DNA of 64,000 bases from Micromonospora ureilytica (GCF_015751765.1 NZ_JADOTX010000001.1:4526001-4590000), one strand, 5' to 3'. Positions 9,087 to 17,960 are shown, counted from the stretch's first letter. Program-made: numbers and translations. Notes: generated from the letters alone by a model not told the origin.

Positions 9087-10085
9087 TCACGCGTCCAGCA
9101 TGGCCCGGCCCAGCGGGGTCAGCGTGTGCAGCACGCTGTTGCGTTCGCGGTGGCTGACCAGCAGGCCAGCGTTGCGCAGCACTGTGGCGTGCTGGCTCGC
9201 CGCCGCCGCTGAGATGTTGAGCTGGCGGGCGACCTCGCCGGTGGTGCAGCCGTCGTCGCTGGCCTGCAACACCGCCGCCCTGGTGCGGCCCAGCAGCGCG
9301 GCGAGTGAGTCGCGGGCGGCACCGGACGCGGCAGCACTGCTGGCGTCGGCCGGCACCAGCCCGCCCAGCCGGTCCACCGGGTAGACGAGGACCGGTGGCA
9401 GCGCCGGGTCGAGTAGTGCGACAGGGGTGGCCGCGCAGAAGAACGACGGCACCAGCAGCAGCCCACGGCCGTCCAGGTGCAGCTCCCGGCTGTGCGGGTA
9501 GCTGCGGACCTCCAGGACCCCGCTCTCCCAGCGCATCGCCGGCCGGAGACTGGTGAGCAGGCCCTCGACACCACCGTCGAGCAGGGCCCGCGCCCGCCGC
9601 GCGCGGTCCGCCGCCACAGCGGCCTGGATCCGGCTCCAGTACGGGCTGATCGCCAGCGACCGGTACTGCTCCATCGACTCGGCCAGGTGGTGCAGCGCCG
9701 ACACCTCCCCCCGGGCCAACGCGGACGCCGAGGAGGGCAGCTGATTCTCGGAGGCCAGCACGCTCAGGTCCCGGTGCAGCAGCTCGGCGGGGGTGCGGCG
9801 GAGCGCGTCCAGCCCGGCCTCGAAGCCTTCGACGCTGGCGTACGGGGTGAGGAAGTCGGGGAAGTAGCCACGCGGCGGGTTCAACGCGAAGAGCAGACGG
9901 AGCTGCTCGGAGGCTGAGTCCTGGCGCAGGTCCCGGGCCACGCTGCGCCGCCAGTTGGCCGTCAGCGGATCGCGGGTGCGGCCGCGCAGCACGTGCAGGC
10001 TGAGGACCAGCTCCCAGACCGGGTCCGCCGCCGGCGCCACCCGGGTTCGGAGGATGTCCTCCCCAGAAAAGTGGATCTTCAGCAT
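9087..10085 (-). CDS. ArsR-type winged-helix transcriptional regulator
   Basis: This 332-residue protein carries its DNA-binding domain at the C-terminus. Around residues 270-330 there is a winged helix (TTGEVARQLNISAAAASQHA, then LRNAGLLVSHRERN). The long N-terminal part has no transmembrane segment and no known enzyme motif. This layout is that of large ArsR/SmtB-like regulators of actinomycetes, which often lack metal-site cysteines; none are seen here. It converges on fbiB with 19 bp between stops. Its targets are unknown. Confidence 0.82.
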   Translation of the reverse strand: MLKIHFSGEDILRTRVAPAADPVWELVLSLHVLRGRTRDPLTANWRRSVARDLRQDSASEQLRLLFALNPPRGYFPDFLTPYASVEGFEAGLDALRRTPAELLHRDLSVLASENQLPSSASALARGEVSALHHLAESMEQYRSLAISPYWSRIQAAVAADRARRARALLDGGVEGLLTSLRPAMRWESGVLEVRSYPHSRELHLDGRGLLLVPSFFCAATPVALLDPALPPVLVYPVDRLGGLVPADASSAAASGAARDSLAALLGRTRAAVLQASDDGCTTGEVARQLNISAAAASQHATVLRNAGLLVSHRERNSVLHTLTPLGRAMLDA

Positions 10086-10362
10086 GGAGCACTCCCGTGT
10101 CGCCAGCAGGGGGATGCCGGTTGACCGTTCGACTCTACCTGGACGGCACTAATCTCCATCTTTAAGCCTGGACTGAAAAACCTCGACGCCCCCGGGGCCG
10201 GTTCGGCATGCTTCCCATGCCCGAACACGGCGCCGCGCGTCCTCGACGCCCGTGCTGCCGGGGCACCGGGACCGGGGAGGCCCCGGTGATCGGACGGCAC
10301 CACGAGGGTCTGCGGCCCTTGCTCCGCGGAGGTGCCGTCCGGTCATCCCACCCCGCGCCGGC
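10086..10362. other. Intergenic region with GC hairpins
   Basis: No gene is apparent. An inverted repeat at 10291-10341 probably terminates the minus-strand gene ending at 10363. A smaller imperfect hairpin (GTTCGGCATG...CATGCCCGAAC) lies near 10200-10230. The promoter of the ArsR-type gene should lie near 10086-10150. Confidence 0.45.
10291..10341 (-). terminator. Inverted repeat, probable terminator of the 10363-11409 gene
   Basis: CGGACGGCACC (10291-10301) and GGTGCCGTCCG (10331-10341) are perfect 11-bp arms around a 29-nt loop, 22 bp beyond the stop of the minus-strand gene. Confidence 0.5.
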
Positions 10363-11409
10363 TCAGCCGACCCAGAGCGCAACCCGATGGTCCTCGTCCG
10401 TGACGTAGAACGGTCGCCCGTCCAGCTCCGCCACGCCTTCGACGTGGTGAAACGGCGCCAGGTCCGCCACTGTCTCCCCGACGAGCCGGCGTTCGTCGCC
10501 CGACTCGCCATCGGGAAGCCGGAAGCGGACGTGCCGGGAGGTGACCTCGCCCCCACCCGGATGGTCGTCGAGCAGGACCGACCCCTTGCCCAACGCGTCG
10601 ATCGAGCCGATCACGGCCGCGTACCCGCCGTCCACGGTCGGGGTTATCGCGCGGAAGCCGGTCAGCTGCCCCGGCGGCGTGACAGCTGTCAACACGTACG
10701 CGCCCAACGCCCGCGGCCACGCCGGCTCGGCCGTGAACATGCCTGGCACACCGGCCACCTCGACCAGGATCGGCTCACCGGCGTCGGTGACCGGGAAACG
10801 CAGCCCGAGCAGCACCGTCCCGGCCGGGGTGAAGGCCGCCGCCTCCACGTTCAGCGGCAGGTCGTCCGGGGCCAACCGGCTCACCCAGCTCTTCTCCCGG
10901 ACGGTCCCCCGCGCCAGCGTCTCCACGATGAACCTTTCCCGCACCCGCTCCCCCGCCGGCAGGACTGTCAACGGCGACGCGGCGAGAGCGTCGTTCACCG
11001 CCCGATGGAGTCGGAACGAGTTGCGCACCACGTGCACCGGCACCGGCCCCGCCGCCGCGTCGTCCTCGCGGAACCGGGCCACGAAGGCGCGCCGAGGTCG
11101 CAGCGGGCCCGCCTTCGAGCCGAAGTGGGAGCCGAAGACGTACACCCAGCCGTCGTGGTGGGCGAGCGCCTCACCGTCCTCGGTCCGGCCGTTCTCCACA
11201 CCGGCGTCCGCCCGCACGTGCCGGGCTGTCCACTCGCCGCCATCCCGCTCCAGCAGCAGCGCGAGGCAACGCTCCACCGGCCCCTCGTCCAGCACCGTCC
11301 AGAAGCCCCGCCGGGCACCGTACGCGCGCAGCAGCGCCGCCGACCGCACCGGCAACAGATCGCTGGCCTCGTTACCGGCCACCACGAATTCGACGAGTCG
11401 CAAGGTCAC
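10363..11409 (-). CDS. Uncharacterised cytoplasmic protein (348 residues)
   Basis: Starting at the GTG at 11409, this protein has no signal peptide and no membrane segment. It contains repeated strand-turn segments (HHDGWVYVFGSHFG, VEGVAELDGRPFYVTDED) that would fit a beta-propeller-like fold of the kind seen in DUF3616-type proteins; this is only a resemblance. The open frame continues upstream but antisense to the NUDIX gene, so the GTG is preferred. It also has TACGCT 6 nt before it, suggesting a leaderless mRNA. It is divergent from the NUDIX gene with 39 bp between starts. Confidence 0.7.
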   Translation of the reverse strand: MTLRLVEFVVAGNEASDLLPVRSAALLRAYGARRGFWTVLDEGPVERCLALLLERDGGEWTARHVRADAGVENGRTEDGEALAHHDGWVYVFGSHFGSKAGPLRPRRAFVARFREDDAAAGPVPVHVVRNSFRLHRAVNDALAASPLTVLPAGERVRERFIVETLARGTVREKSWVSRLAPDDLPLNVEAAAFTPAGTVLLGLRFPVTDAGEPILVEVAGVPGMFTAEPAWPRALGAYVLTAVTPPGQLTGFRAITPTVDGGYAAVIGSIDALGKGSVLLDDHPGGGEVTSRHVRFRLPDGESGDERRLVGETVADLAPFHHVEGVAELDGRPFYVTDEDHRVALWVG

Positions 11410-11415
11410 CGAGCC

Positions 11416-11442
11416 AGCGTACGGAGCACACGCTCGTACAGT
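11416..11442. promoter_or_regulatory. Divergent pair of predicted leaderless -10 elements
   Basis: On the minus strand TACGCT (11421-11416) ends 6 nt before the GTG at 11409. On the plus strand TACAGT (11437-11442) ends 6 nt before the GTG at 11449. Neither gene has a Shine-Dalgarno sequence. The two -10 boxes are only 15 bp apart, so the two RNA polymerases would compete. Confidence 0.45.
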
Positions 11443-11448
11443 GGCGGG

Positions 11449-12066
11449 GTGCCTGACACCGTGATCACCGGCCCGACCGCCCCCACGATCGACCCCGAGG
11501 GGTATGCGGCGCTGCACGCCGACGCCACCGCATTGCTGGAGGGCTGGCAGCCCACCAGTCCGGAGGCGGCCAGCGCGCGGGACCGGACCCTCGCCCTGCT
11601 CGCCGCCGGCCCGATCGCGATGAGCCGGCAGCACCGGCCGGGGCACATCACCGCGAGCGCGTTGGTGCTGGACTCCACCGGCTCCCGGGTGCTGCTCTGC
11701 CTGCACGTCAAGTTCGGCCGGTGGGTGCAGCTCGGTGGGCACTGCGAGCCGATCGACCAGACCCTGGTCGGCGCCGCGCTCCGCGAGGCCACCGAGGAGT
11801 CCGGGATCGCCGGCCTGCGCATCGACCCGGTGCCGATCGACGTGGACGTGCACCAGGTGCAGTGCCAGGGCGGCTCGGCGCACTACGACGTCCGGTTCGC
11901 GGTGCTCGCCCCGCCCTCGGCGGTGGAGCAGGTCAGCGACGAGGCCGAGGAGCTGGGCTGGTTCCCACCGGACCAGCTGCCCGAGCCGCTGGCCGGCGGG
12001 ACCGTCCAACTGATCGCACCGGCCCTCGCCGCCCTCAGACGTAGCCCTCTTCGCCTCGCTCCTTGA
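11449..12066 (+). CDS. NUDIX hydrolase
   Basis: This 205-residue protein has a Nudix box at about 96-120: LGGHCEPID, then REATEESGI with the REUXEEXGU core intact. The loop is one residue longer than the textbook motif and has Asp where Glu is usual, a variant I recall from several actinobacterial NUDIX proteins. NUDIX enzymes hydrolyse nucleoside diphosphates linked to another moiety; the substrate here is unknown. The N-terminal 65 residues are helical and may cap the domain. Its last 32 bp overlap the 3' end of the convergent guanylyltransferase gene. Confidence 0.88.
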   Translation: MPDTVITGPTAPTIDPEGYAALHADATALLEGWQPTSPEAASARDRTLALLAAGPIAMSRQHRPGHITASALVLDSTGSRVLLCLHVKFGRWVQLGGHCEPIDQTLVGAALREATEESGIAGLRIDPVPIDVDVHQVQCQGGSAHYDVRFAVLAPPSAVEQVSDEAEELGWFPPDQLPEPLAGGTVQLIAPALAALRRSPLRLAP

Positions 12067-13126
12067 GCTCGTCGACCAGGGCCTTGACGTCCTGCGCCCG
12101 GTCGCGCGGGCAGACCAGCACCGCGTCCGGGGTGTCCACCACGATCAGGTCGCGCAGACCGAGGACGGCCACCAGCCGACCCGACTGCGGCACGACCACG
12201 AGGTTGCTGCTGTCCCGTAGCAGCACGCCCGGCTTGGCCTCCGTGCCGAGCACCACGTTGCCGGCCTCGTCGGCCGGCAGCACGTCGCCCAGGGTGTGGA
12301 AGTCACCGACGTCGTTCCAGCCGAAGTCGCCCGGCACCGTCGCGACGCGACCCGCCGTGGCCGCGCCCTCCATCACCGCGTAGTCGACGGAGATCTTCGG
12401 CAGGGTCGGCCAGATCGCGCCCAGGACCTCGTCCTGCTCAGGGGTGCCCCAGGCGGCGGCGATCGCTGTGACGCCGGCGTGCAGCCCCGGCTGCTGGCGG
12501 GCCAGCTCGGCGAGGAAGACGTCCACCCGCCACACGAACATGCTCGCGTTCCACAGGTGCCGGCCCGAACGGACGTACGCCTCGGCGACCTCGGCGGCCG
12601 GCTTCTCCTTGAACTCGGCCACCGGCCGCCACGGCACACCCTCGGTCGGGTCGCCGGTCTCCAGGTAGCCGTAGCCGGTCTCCGCGCGGGTCGGGGTGAT
12701 GCCGACGGTCATCAGCATGCCCTGCTCGGCGCCGCGTACCGCCTGCTGGACCGTGCCGACCCAGCTGTCCGGGTCACGGATCAGGTGGTCGGCCGCGAAG
12801 CTGCCCATCACCGCGTTCGGGTCGCGCGTCGCGATCACCGCGGCGGCCAACGCGATCGCCGCGCAGGAATCCCGGGGGGAGGGCTCGACCAGGATGTTGT
12901 CCTCCGGCAGCACGGTCAGCTGCCGTGCCACCGCCGCAACGTGCGCGGCACCGGTGACCACGAGGGTCCGGTCCGGTGTGGTCAGCGGCGCGAGCCGTTC
13001 AACTGTCGCCTGGAGCAGCGAGGCGCTGGTGCCGGTCAGCGGGTGGAGGAACTTGGGATGGCCAGCACGGGACAACGGCCACAACCTCGTGCCACTGCCA
13101 CCTGCCGGAATGACCGCATAGAGCAT
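12035..13126 (-). CDS. manC: Mannose-1-phosphate guanylyltransferase
   Basis: This 363-residue enzyme makes GDP-mannose from mannose-1-phosphate and GTP for mannolipids and glycoproteins. The nucleotide-binding signature GGSGTRLWPLSR is at about 9-20, with a sugar-binding EFKEKP further on and FGWNDVGD near residue 265. It lacks the phosphomannose isomerase half of long ManC proteins, as expected for actinobacterial ManB/ManC-type enzymes. ATG at 13126 is chosen because the protein then starts MLYAVIPAGG as in the family; no strong Shine-Dalgarno is seen. It is 63 bp downstream of the glycosyltransferase gene, on the same strand. Confidence 0.93.
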   Translation of the reverse strand: MLYAVIPAGGSGTRLWPLSRAGHPKFLHPLTGTSASLLQATVERLAPLTTPDRTLVVTGAAHVAAVARQLTVLPEDNILVEPSPRDSCAAIALAAAVIATRDPNAVMGSFAADHLIRDPDSWVGTVQQAVRGAEQGMLMTVGITPTRAETGYGYLETGDPTEGVPWRPVAEFKEKPAAEVAEAYVRSGRHLWNASMFVWRVDVFLAELARQQPGLHAGVTAIAAAWGTPEQDEVLGAIWPTLPKISVDYAVMEGAATAGRVATVPGDFGWNDVGDFHTLGDVLPADEAGNVVLGTEAKPGVLLRDSSNLVVVPQSGRLVAVLGLRDLIVVDTPDAVLVCPRDRAQDVKALVDELKERGEEGYV

Positions 13127-13189
13127 CCGCACATCATGCCCGACGTTCCTGCCCAAAGTGGCACGGGTCACCGGCAGCGGCGCGGAGGG

Positions 13190-14335
13190 TCAGGAGCGGG
13201 CGCGACTCCACGCGGCGATGTGCACCTCGGCGCTGGACTCCCAGGTGAACTCCTTGGCCCGGTCGAACCCCGCCTTCGCCAGCGACAACCGCCGCTGCTC
13301 GTCGTCGAGCAGGGCGGCCAGGTCGGTGGCGATCTGCTCCGGGTCCTCGGAGGTGTACGCGACGGCGTCGCCGCCCACCTCGGGCAGTGAGAGCCGGGGC
13401 GTGGTCAGCACCGGGGCTGCGCACGCCATCGCCTCCAGGATCGGCAGCCCGAAGCCCTCGCCGTAGGACGGGTACGCGGCGACCAGGGCGCCACCGAGGA
13501 AACCCGGAAGGTCGGCGTAACGCAGGTAGCCGGGACGCAGCAGACGCAGGTGCGACGGAACCTCGGCCACCGCCCGGTCGATGTCTTCGTCGTGCCCCTG
13601 CCCACCGGCGATCACCAGGGCCGGCGGGTCGACCCGATCGGCCACCGCCCGCGCCCACCCACGGATCAGGTTGGGCACGTTCTTCCGGGGCTCCTTGGCG
13701 CCGAGGAAGGCGACGTAGCTGCTGTTGCCGAGCCCCAGACGGGCGCGTACGCGGGCCTTCTCCTCCTCGGTGGGAGCGTGGAAGGCAGCCTGGTCGACGC
13801 CGTGGTAGGCCACGTCGATGCGGGTCGGGTCGGCGTCGAGCAGCCGGATCAGCTCGTCGCGGGTGGCCTTGCTGGGCACGATCACCCGGTTGGCGCGGCG
13901 CATCGAGGTCTTGATGGCGCTGCGGAAGAACGTGCGGCGGGACTTGTCGTAATGCTCCGGCTCGGTGAAGAACGTCGCGTCGTGCACGGTGACCGTGACC
14001 GGACACCCGGCCCGCAGCGGGCAGGTGTAGAAGGGCGAGTGCAGCACCTCTGCGCCCACCTGTTGGGCGAGCAGCGGCAGGCCGGTCTGCTCCCAGGCGA
14101 GCCGGGCCGGGCGGTGCGCCACGGCGGCGGGGGCGGGGATGATTTCCGCGCCGGGCAGCATACGGGTGTAGCGCTCCAGATCGGTGCGGAGACTGACCAC
14201 CGCCAGCTCCACCCCCGACCCGCACACCTTGCCGAGGGCACCGAGTAGACCGTCGACGTATCGACCGACACCACCACGGTCGGTGGGGACACTCGTGGCG
14301 TCGATGAGCACGCGGGGCGGGCGACCGGCGGTCAC
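13190..14335 (-). CDS. GT4-type glycosyltransferase (group 1)
   Basis: This 381-residue protein has a two-domain GT-B layout. The N-terminal half carries RGGVGRYVDGLL (about 17-28) and the C-terminal half the donor-binding segment with the E-x7-E pair (GEGFGLPILEAM). A switch segment GAKEPRKNV joins the halves. GTG at 14335 is the start because AAGGAG lies 7 nt upstream. Co-orientation with the GDP-mannose-forming gene downstream suggests a mannosyltransferase, which is an inference from context. The acceptor is unknown. Confidence 0.88.
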   Translation of the reverse strand: MTAGRPPRVLIDATSVPTDRGGVGRYVDGLLGALGKVCGSGVELAVVSLRTDLERYTRMLPGAEIIPAPAAVAHRPARLAWEQTGLPLLAQQVGAEVLHSPFYTCPLRAGCPVTVTVHDATFFTEPEHYDKSRRTFFRSAIKTSMRRANRVIVPSKATRDELIRLLDADPTRIDVAYHGVDQAAFHAPTEEEKARVRARLGLGNSSYVAFLGAKEPRKNVPNLIRGWARAVADRVDPPALVIAGGQGHDEDIDRAVAEVPSHLRLLRPGYLRYADLPGFLGGALVAAYPSYGEGFGLPILEAMACAAPVLTTPRLSLPEVGGDAVAYTSEDPEQIATDLAALLDDEQRRLSLAKAGFDRAKEFTWESSAEVHIAAWSRARS

Positions 14336-14475
14336 GGGGCGACTCCTTGTAATGGCGGGTCTGTGGGGAACAACACTCCGGGGCCCAAGCCTACGCCGGA
14401 GCGCGGGGCCGACGCTGACTGCGACCCGACGGTACGCCGACTTGTCATCGTCATCGAGTACGGCCCTCACTGGCG

Positions 14476-14481
14476 TATCGT
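14476..14481 (+). promoter_or_regulatory. Predicted -10 element upstream of the TIGR03089 gene
   Basis: TATCGT ends 8 nt before the ATG at 14490 with no Shine-Dalgarno sequence in between, which fits a leaderless or near-leaderless transcript. Confidence 0.35.
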
Positions 14482-14489
14482 TCGCGCCG

Positions 14490-15179
14490 ATGGCCGACAA
14501 CATTGCCCGGGTGTTCGCCGACGCGATCGCGACCGACCCGACCCGACCGCTGCTCACCTGGTACGACGACGCCACCGGCGACCGCACCGAACTCTCCGGC
14601 GCCACCCTGGCGAACTGGGTGGCGAAGACCGCCAACCTTCTCGTCGACGAGGTCGGCCTCGCGCCGGGCACCCCGGCCGGCGTGCTGCTACCGCCACACT
14701 GGCAGACCGCGGCGGTGCTGCTGGGCTGCTGGTCGGCCAAGCTGAGCGTCGTGGACACCCCGGGCGACGTGGGGGTGCTCTTCGCCGCCGTCGACCAGTT
14801 CGACGAGGCGCAGTCCTGGTCCGCCGACGAGCGGTACGCCCTCGGGCTGGCCCCGCTCGCCGCCCCACTACGGCAGGTGCCGCCCGGGTTCGCGGACTAC
14901 GTCGTCGAGGTACGCGGACACGGTGACCACTTCACGGCACAATCCGGTCCGGGCCCCACCGACGCGCACCTGCTGAGCCGCGCCGAGACCCGCGCCACCG
15001 AGTTGGGCATCGAGCCCGGCGCGCGGATCCTCGTGGACGCCACCCGCTACCCCGACGCGGTCGACTGGCTGTTGGCCCCGCTGACCCGGGGCGCCACCGT
15101 GGTCCTCTGCGCCAACCAGGACCCGACTCGCCTGCCAGCCCGCCTGACCGCAGAAAAAGTCACCCACCCCCTGCCCTAA
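14490..15179 (+). CDS. TIGR03089 family protein (AMP-binding-like, N-terminal part only)
   Basis: This 229-residue protein resembles the first third of acyl/aryl-CoA synthetases (RPLLTWYDDATGDRTELSGA, then VGLAPGTPAGVLLPPHWQTA). It lacks the ATP-binding P-loop (SSGTTGxPK) and the C-terminal catalytic domain. Such short proteins form the Actinobacteria-specific TIGR03089 family of unknown function. Without the adenylation motifs it should not be a ligase by itself. It is divergent from the glycosyltransferase and converges on acetoacetyl-CoA synthetase, with an inverted repeat between the stops. Confidence 0.85.
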   Translation: MADNIARVFADAIATDPTRPLLTWYDDATGDRTELSGATLANWVAKTANLLVDEVGLAPGTPAGVLLPPHWQTAAVLLGCWSAKLSVVDTPGDVGVLFAAVDQFDEAQSWSADERYALGLAPLAAPLRQVPPGFADYVVEVRGHGDHFTAQSGPGPTDAHLLSRAETRATELGIEPGARILVDATRYPDAVDWLLAPLTRGATVVLCANQDPTRLPARLTAEKVTHPLP

Positions 15180-15194
15180 CGCACCCCACCCCGT

Positions 15195-15263
15195 CGATCT
15201 TGCAGTTTCGGTTGTCGGGATGTGTGGAATGCCCCTTAGGTCGGGACAGAAAGTGCAAGATCG
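15195..15263. repeat. Intergenic inverted repeat, CGATCTTGCA family (copy 1)
   Basis: CGATCTTGCAGTTTC at 15195-15209 faces its inverse complement at 15249-15263 with one mismatch. It fills the gap between two convergent genes and probably works as a bidirectional terminator. A second copy with perfect arms lies at 33857-33929. Confidence 0.75.
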
Positions 15264-15276
15264 CGGGGGACGGGGG

Positions 15277-17274
15277 TCAGGCTGGGGTTCGGGACTTCGC
15301 CAGGGCGGCAAAGGCCGTCAGGGACTCGGGGTTGGCCAGGGCCCCCTTGGCCGCGGCCTGGTCGACCGGAGTGCCGGTGAGGATCTTCTTGACCGGCACC
15401 TCCAGCTTCTTCGCCGAGAGGGTACGCGGCACCGAACGCACCTGATGGATCTCGTCGGGCACGTGCCGGGGTGAGAGCGCCGAGCGCAGTTCACGACAGA
15501 TCTTCGTGCGCATCGGGTCGTCCAACTCCAGACCCTCGGCCAGCACCACGAAGAGCAGCAGCTCCCCGGCACCACCCTCGTCGTCCTCCAGGTGCACGAC
15601 CACCGAGTCGACCACCTCGTCGAGCCCTTCGACGACCGAGTAGAACTCGGCGGTGCCGAGCCGTACCCCACCGCGGTTGAGGGTGGCGTCGGAGCGTCCG
15701 GTGATCACGCAGCCACCCCGCTCGTTGATGGTGATCCAGTCACCGTGCCGCCAGACACCCGGGTAGACGTCGAAGTACGCCTCGAAGTAGCGGGTGCCGT
15801 CCCTGTCGTTCCAGAAGCCCACCGGCATGCTCGGCATCGGTTCGGTGATCACCAGCTCGCCCAGCTCGCCGATGACCGGCGTGCCGTCGGCGGAACGGGC
15901 CTCCACCTTCGCGCCCAGCGCCCGGCAGGCAATCTCACCGGCGTACACCGGCAGCAGCGGCACCCCGCCGACGAAGCCGGTGCACACGTCGGTGCCGCCG
16001 GAGAGCGACTGGAGTTGGAGGTGCTCGCCGACGGTCTCGTACACCCAGCGGAAGCCCTCGGCGGGCAGCGGCGCACCTGTGGAACCCACGCCGCGCAACG
16101 CCGACAGGTCGGCGACGTCCCGGGGGACCAGCCCGGCCTTGCGGCAGGCCAGCAGGTACGGCGCGGAGGTGCCGAAGTACGTGGTGCCGGTCTCCGCCGC
16201 CAGCCGCCACAGCCCGCCGAGGTCCGGCTCGGCCGGATGGCCGGGCTCCGCCCGGACCCCTGGGTTGCCGTCGAAGAGGACGATGGCCGCACCCACCGCC
16301 GGGCCGGAGACCAGGAAGTTCCACATCATCCAACCGGTGGTGGTGAACCAGAAGAACCTGTCGGTCGGGCCCAGGTCGTGGTGCAGGGCGAGCATCTTCA
16401 GGTGCTCCAGCAGGATGCCGCCGTGGCCGTGCACGATCGGCTTCGGCAGCCCGGTGGTGCCCGAGGAGTAGAGCACGTAGAGCGGGTGGTCGAACGGCAC
16501 CGGCGTGAACGTCAACGGTTCGTCGGTGGGCGCGGCCAGCTCGGCCCAGCCCAGCGCGCCCTCGGGCGCGGGACTCGTCGGGTCGAGGTAGCCGATGCTG
16601 ACGGTGTGGCGCACCGACGGCAGGGCGGCCCGGATCGCGGCGACCTCGGCACGCCGGTCCACCGGCTTGTCGCCGTACCGGTAGCCGTCCACGGCGACCA
16701 GCACTGTCGGTTCGATCTGCTGCCAGCGGTCGGTGACACTGCGGGTGCCGAACTCGGGCGCGCAGGATGAGAAGATCGCGCCCAGGCTGGCGGTGGCCAG
16801 CAGCAGGACGTACGTCTCAGCGATGTTCGGGGCGTACGCCGCCACCCGGTCACCGGCGGTGACGCCGAGCCGGCGCAGCCCGGCCGACACCCGGCGGACC
16901 TGTTCGCGCAGCTCACCGGCGGTCAGCGTGACCGGCGGGCGGGTCTGCCCGTGGGAGATCACCACCGGGTCGTCGTCGGCCCGCCCCGGCATCCGCAGCA
17001 CGTTCTCCGCGTAGTTCAGCGTGGCGTCGGGGAACCACCGGGCGCCCGGCATTGCCCGCTGGGCCAGGGTGGCGGTCGGCGGGGTGTGCGCGATCACCTC
17101 GAAGTGATCCCAGATCGAGCGCCAGAACCCGTCCAGGTCGGTGGTGGACCAGCGCCACAGCGCGTCGTAGTCGGCGAAGTCCAACCCGCGGTGCTCCCGC
17201 AGCCAGCGCAGGTAGGCGCCGATCCGGGACCGCTCGCGTACGTCCGCCGGCGGCGCCCACAGCATGTCACCCAC
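15277..17274 (-). CDS. Acetoacetate--CoA ligase
   Basis: This 665-residue adenylate-forming enzyme activates acetoacetate to acetoacetyl-CoA. The full set of motifs is present: YSSGTTGLPKPIVHGHGG (ATP loop, about 270-288), FFWFTTTGWMMWN (about 315-327), GGTDVCTGF, and the hinge and core near GRSDATLNRGGVRLGT. The N-terminal SRIGAYLRWLREHRGLDF block is typical of acetoacetyl-CoA synthetases rather than acetyl-CoA synthetases. GTG at 17274 is chosen for the GGGAGG about 8 nt upstream. Near the C-terminus, LSAKKLEVPVKKIL carries the conserved catalytic lysine region. Confidence 0.93.
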   Translation of the reverse strand: MGDMLWAPPADVRERSRIGAYLRWLREHRGLDFADYDALWRWSTTDLDGFWRSIWDHFEVIAHTPPTATLAQRAMPGARWFPDATLNYAENVLRMPGRADDDPVVISHGQTRPPVTLTAGELREQVRRVSAGLRRLGVTAGDRVAAYAPNIAETYVLLLATASLGAIFSSCAPEFGTRSVTDRWQQIEPTVLVAVDGYRYGDKPVDRRAEVAAIRAALPSVRHTVSIGYLDPTSPAPEGALGWAELAAPTDEPLTFTPVPFDHPLYVLYSSGTTGLPKPIVHGHGGILLEHLKMLALHHDLGPTDRFFWFTTTGWMMWNFLVSGPAVGAAIVLFDGNPGVRAEPGHPAEPDLGGLWRLAAETGTTYFGTSAPYLLACRKAGLVPRDVADLSALRGVGSTGAPLPAEGFRWVYETVGEHLQLQSLSGGTDVCTGFVGGVPLLPVYAGEIACRALGAKVEARSADGTPVIGELGELVITEPMPSMPVGFWNDRDGTRYFEAYFDVYPGVWRHGDWITINERGGCVITGRSDATLNRGGVRLGTAEFYSVVEGLDEVVDSVVVHLEDDEGGAGELLLFVVLAEGLELDDPMRTKICRELRSALSPRHVPDEIHQVRSVPRTLSAKKLEVPVKKILTGTPVDQAAAKGALANPESLTAFAALAKSRTPA

Positions 17275-17418
17275 TGCTCCACCCTCCCCCTGGCCCGACA
17301 CGACACTGTGACTGGGCCGTGGCGCCATCTTGCCCTACCTCGAAGCGCCATTCTGCGCACCGGGTGGGCCGACCGACGCGTGCCCGCCCCACACTCCAAC
17401 CCGGCATCTCATGTGGGG

Positions 17419-17937
17419 TCAGCCAGCTCGGTGGGCCTGGATGGCGCGACGGCGGGCGAGACGGTGCGCACGGCGGATCTCCGCCTCCTTGTACCGGCGC
17501 TCGTCCTCCGCCGTCTCCGGCAGCACCGGGCGGACCGTCCGCGGCGCCCCGCCCACGTCCACGCCGACGAACACCAGGTACGCGGTGGCCACCCGGACCG
17601 GCGCGTCCTCGGCCGAGTCCCACCGCTCGGCGACCACCCGCACACCCACCTCCATCGAGGTCTGGCCGGTCCAGTTGACCTGGGCGTGCGCGTGCACCAG
17701 ATCACCGACCCGGACCGCCTCCGAGAAGACGATCTCGTCGATCGCCGCGGTCACGGCGGTCCCGCCGCTGTGTCGCGCGGCAGCGGCCCCGGCCACATCG
17801 TCGACGAACTTCATCAGAACCCCGCCGTGCACGGTGCCGTAGAGGTTCACGTCCACCGCGGTCATGATCTTGCTGAGAGTGACGCGCGAGTACGACGTCG
17901 GCTTGCCGGTCGGAGCGGCGGAGAGGTGCTCAGTCAT
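17419..17937 (-). CDS. Acyl-CoA thioesterase (hotdog fold)
   Basis: This 172-residue protein has the family signature VDVNLYGTVHGGVLMKFVDD at about 28-47, with the catalytic-loop HGG and Asp of YciA/BACH-type acyl-CoA hydrolases, then strands VHAHAQVNWTGQTSMEVGVR. It cleaves acyl-CoA to free acid and CoA; chain-length preference cannot be read from sequence. The gene is divergent from the membrane protein at 17961 with 23 bp between start codons. Confidence 0.9.
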   Translation of the reverse strand: MTEHLSAAPTGKPTSYSRVTLSKIMTAVDVNLYGTVHGGVLMKFVDDVAGAAAARHSGGTAVTAAIDEIVFSEAVRVGDLVHAHAQVNWTGQTSMEVGVRVVAERWDSAEDAPVRVATAYLVFVGVDVGGAPRTVRPVLPETAEDERRYKEAEIRRAHRLARRRAIQAHRAG

Positions 17938-17944
17938 GTCGAAA

Positions 17945-17954
17945 ACGGTACGGT
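17945..17954. promoter_or_regulatory. Overlapping divergent leaderless -10 elements
   Basis: TACGGT on the plus strand (17949-17954) ends 6 nt before the ATG at 17961. TACCGT on the minus strand (17950-17945) ends 7 nt before the ATG at 17937. The two hexamers share two base pairs, so both promoters cannot be melted at once by two polymerases. Confidence 0.45.
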
Positions 17955-17960
17955 GCGCGG

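Noticed and set aside
12035..17274. A biosynthetic gene cluster around the glycosyltransferase, guanylyltransferase and CoA ligase
   Set aside because: There are no carrier proteins, synthases or tailoring enzymes; gene orientations break into separate units with primary-metabolism roles.
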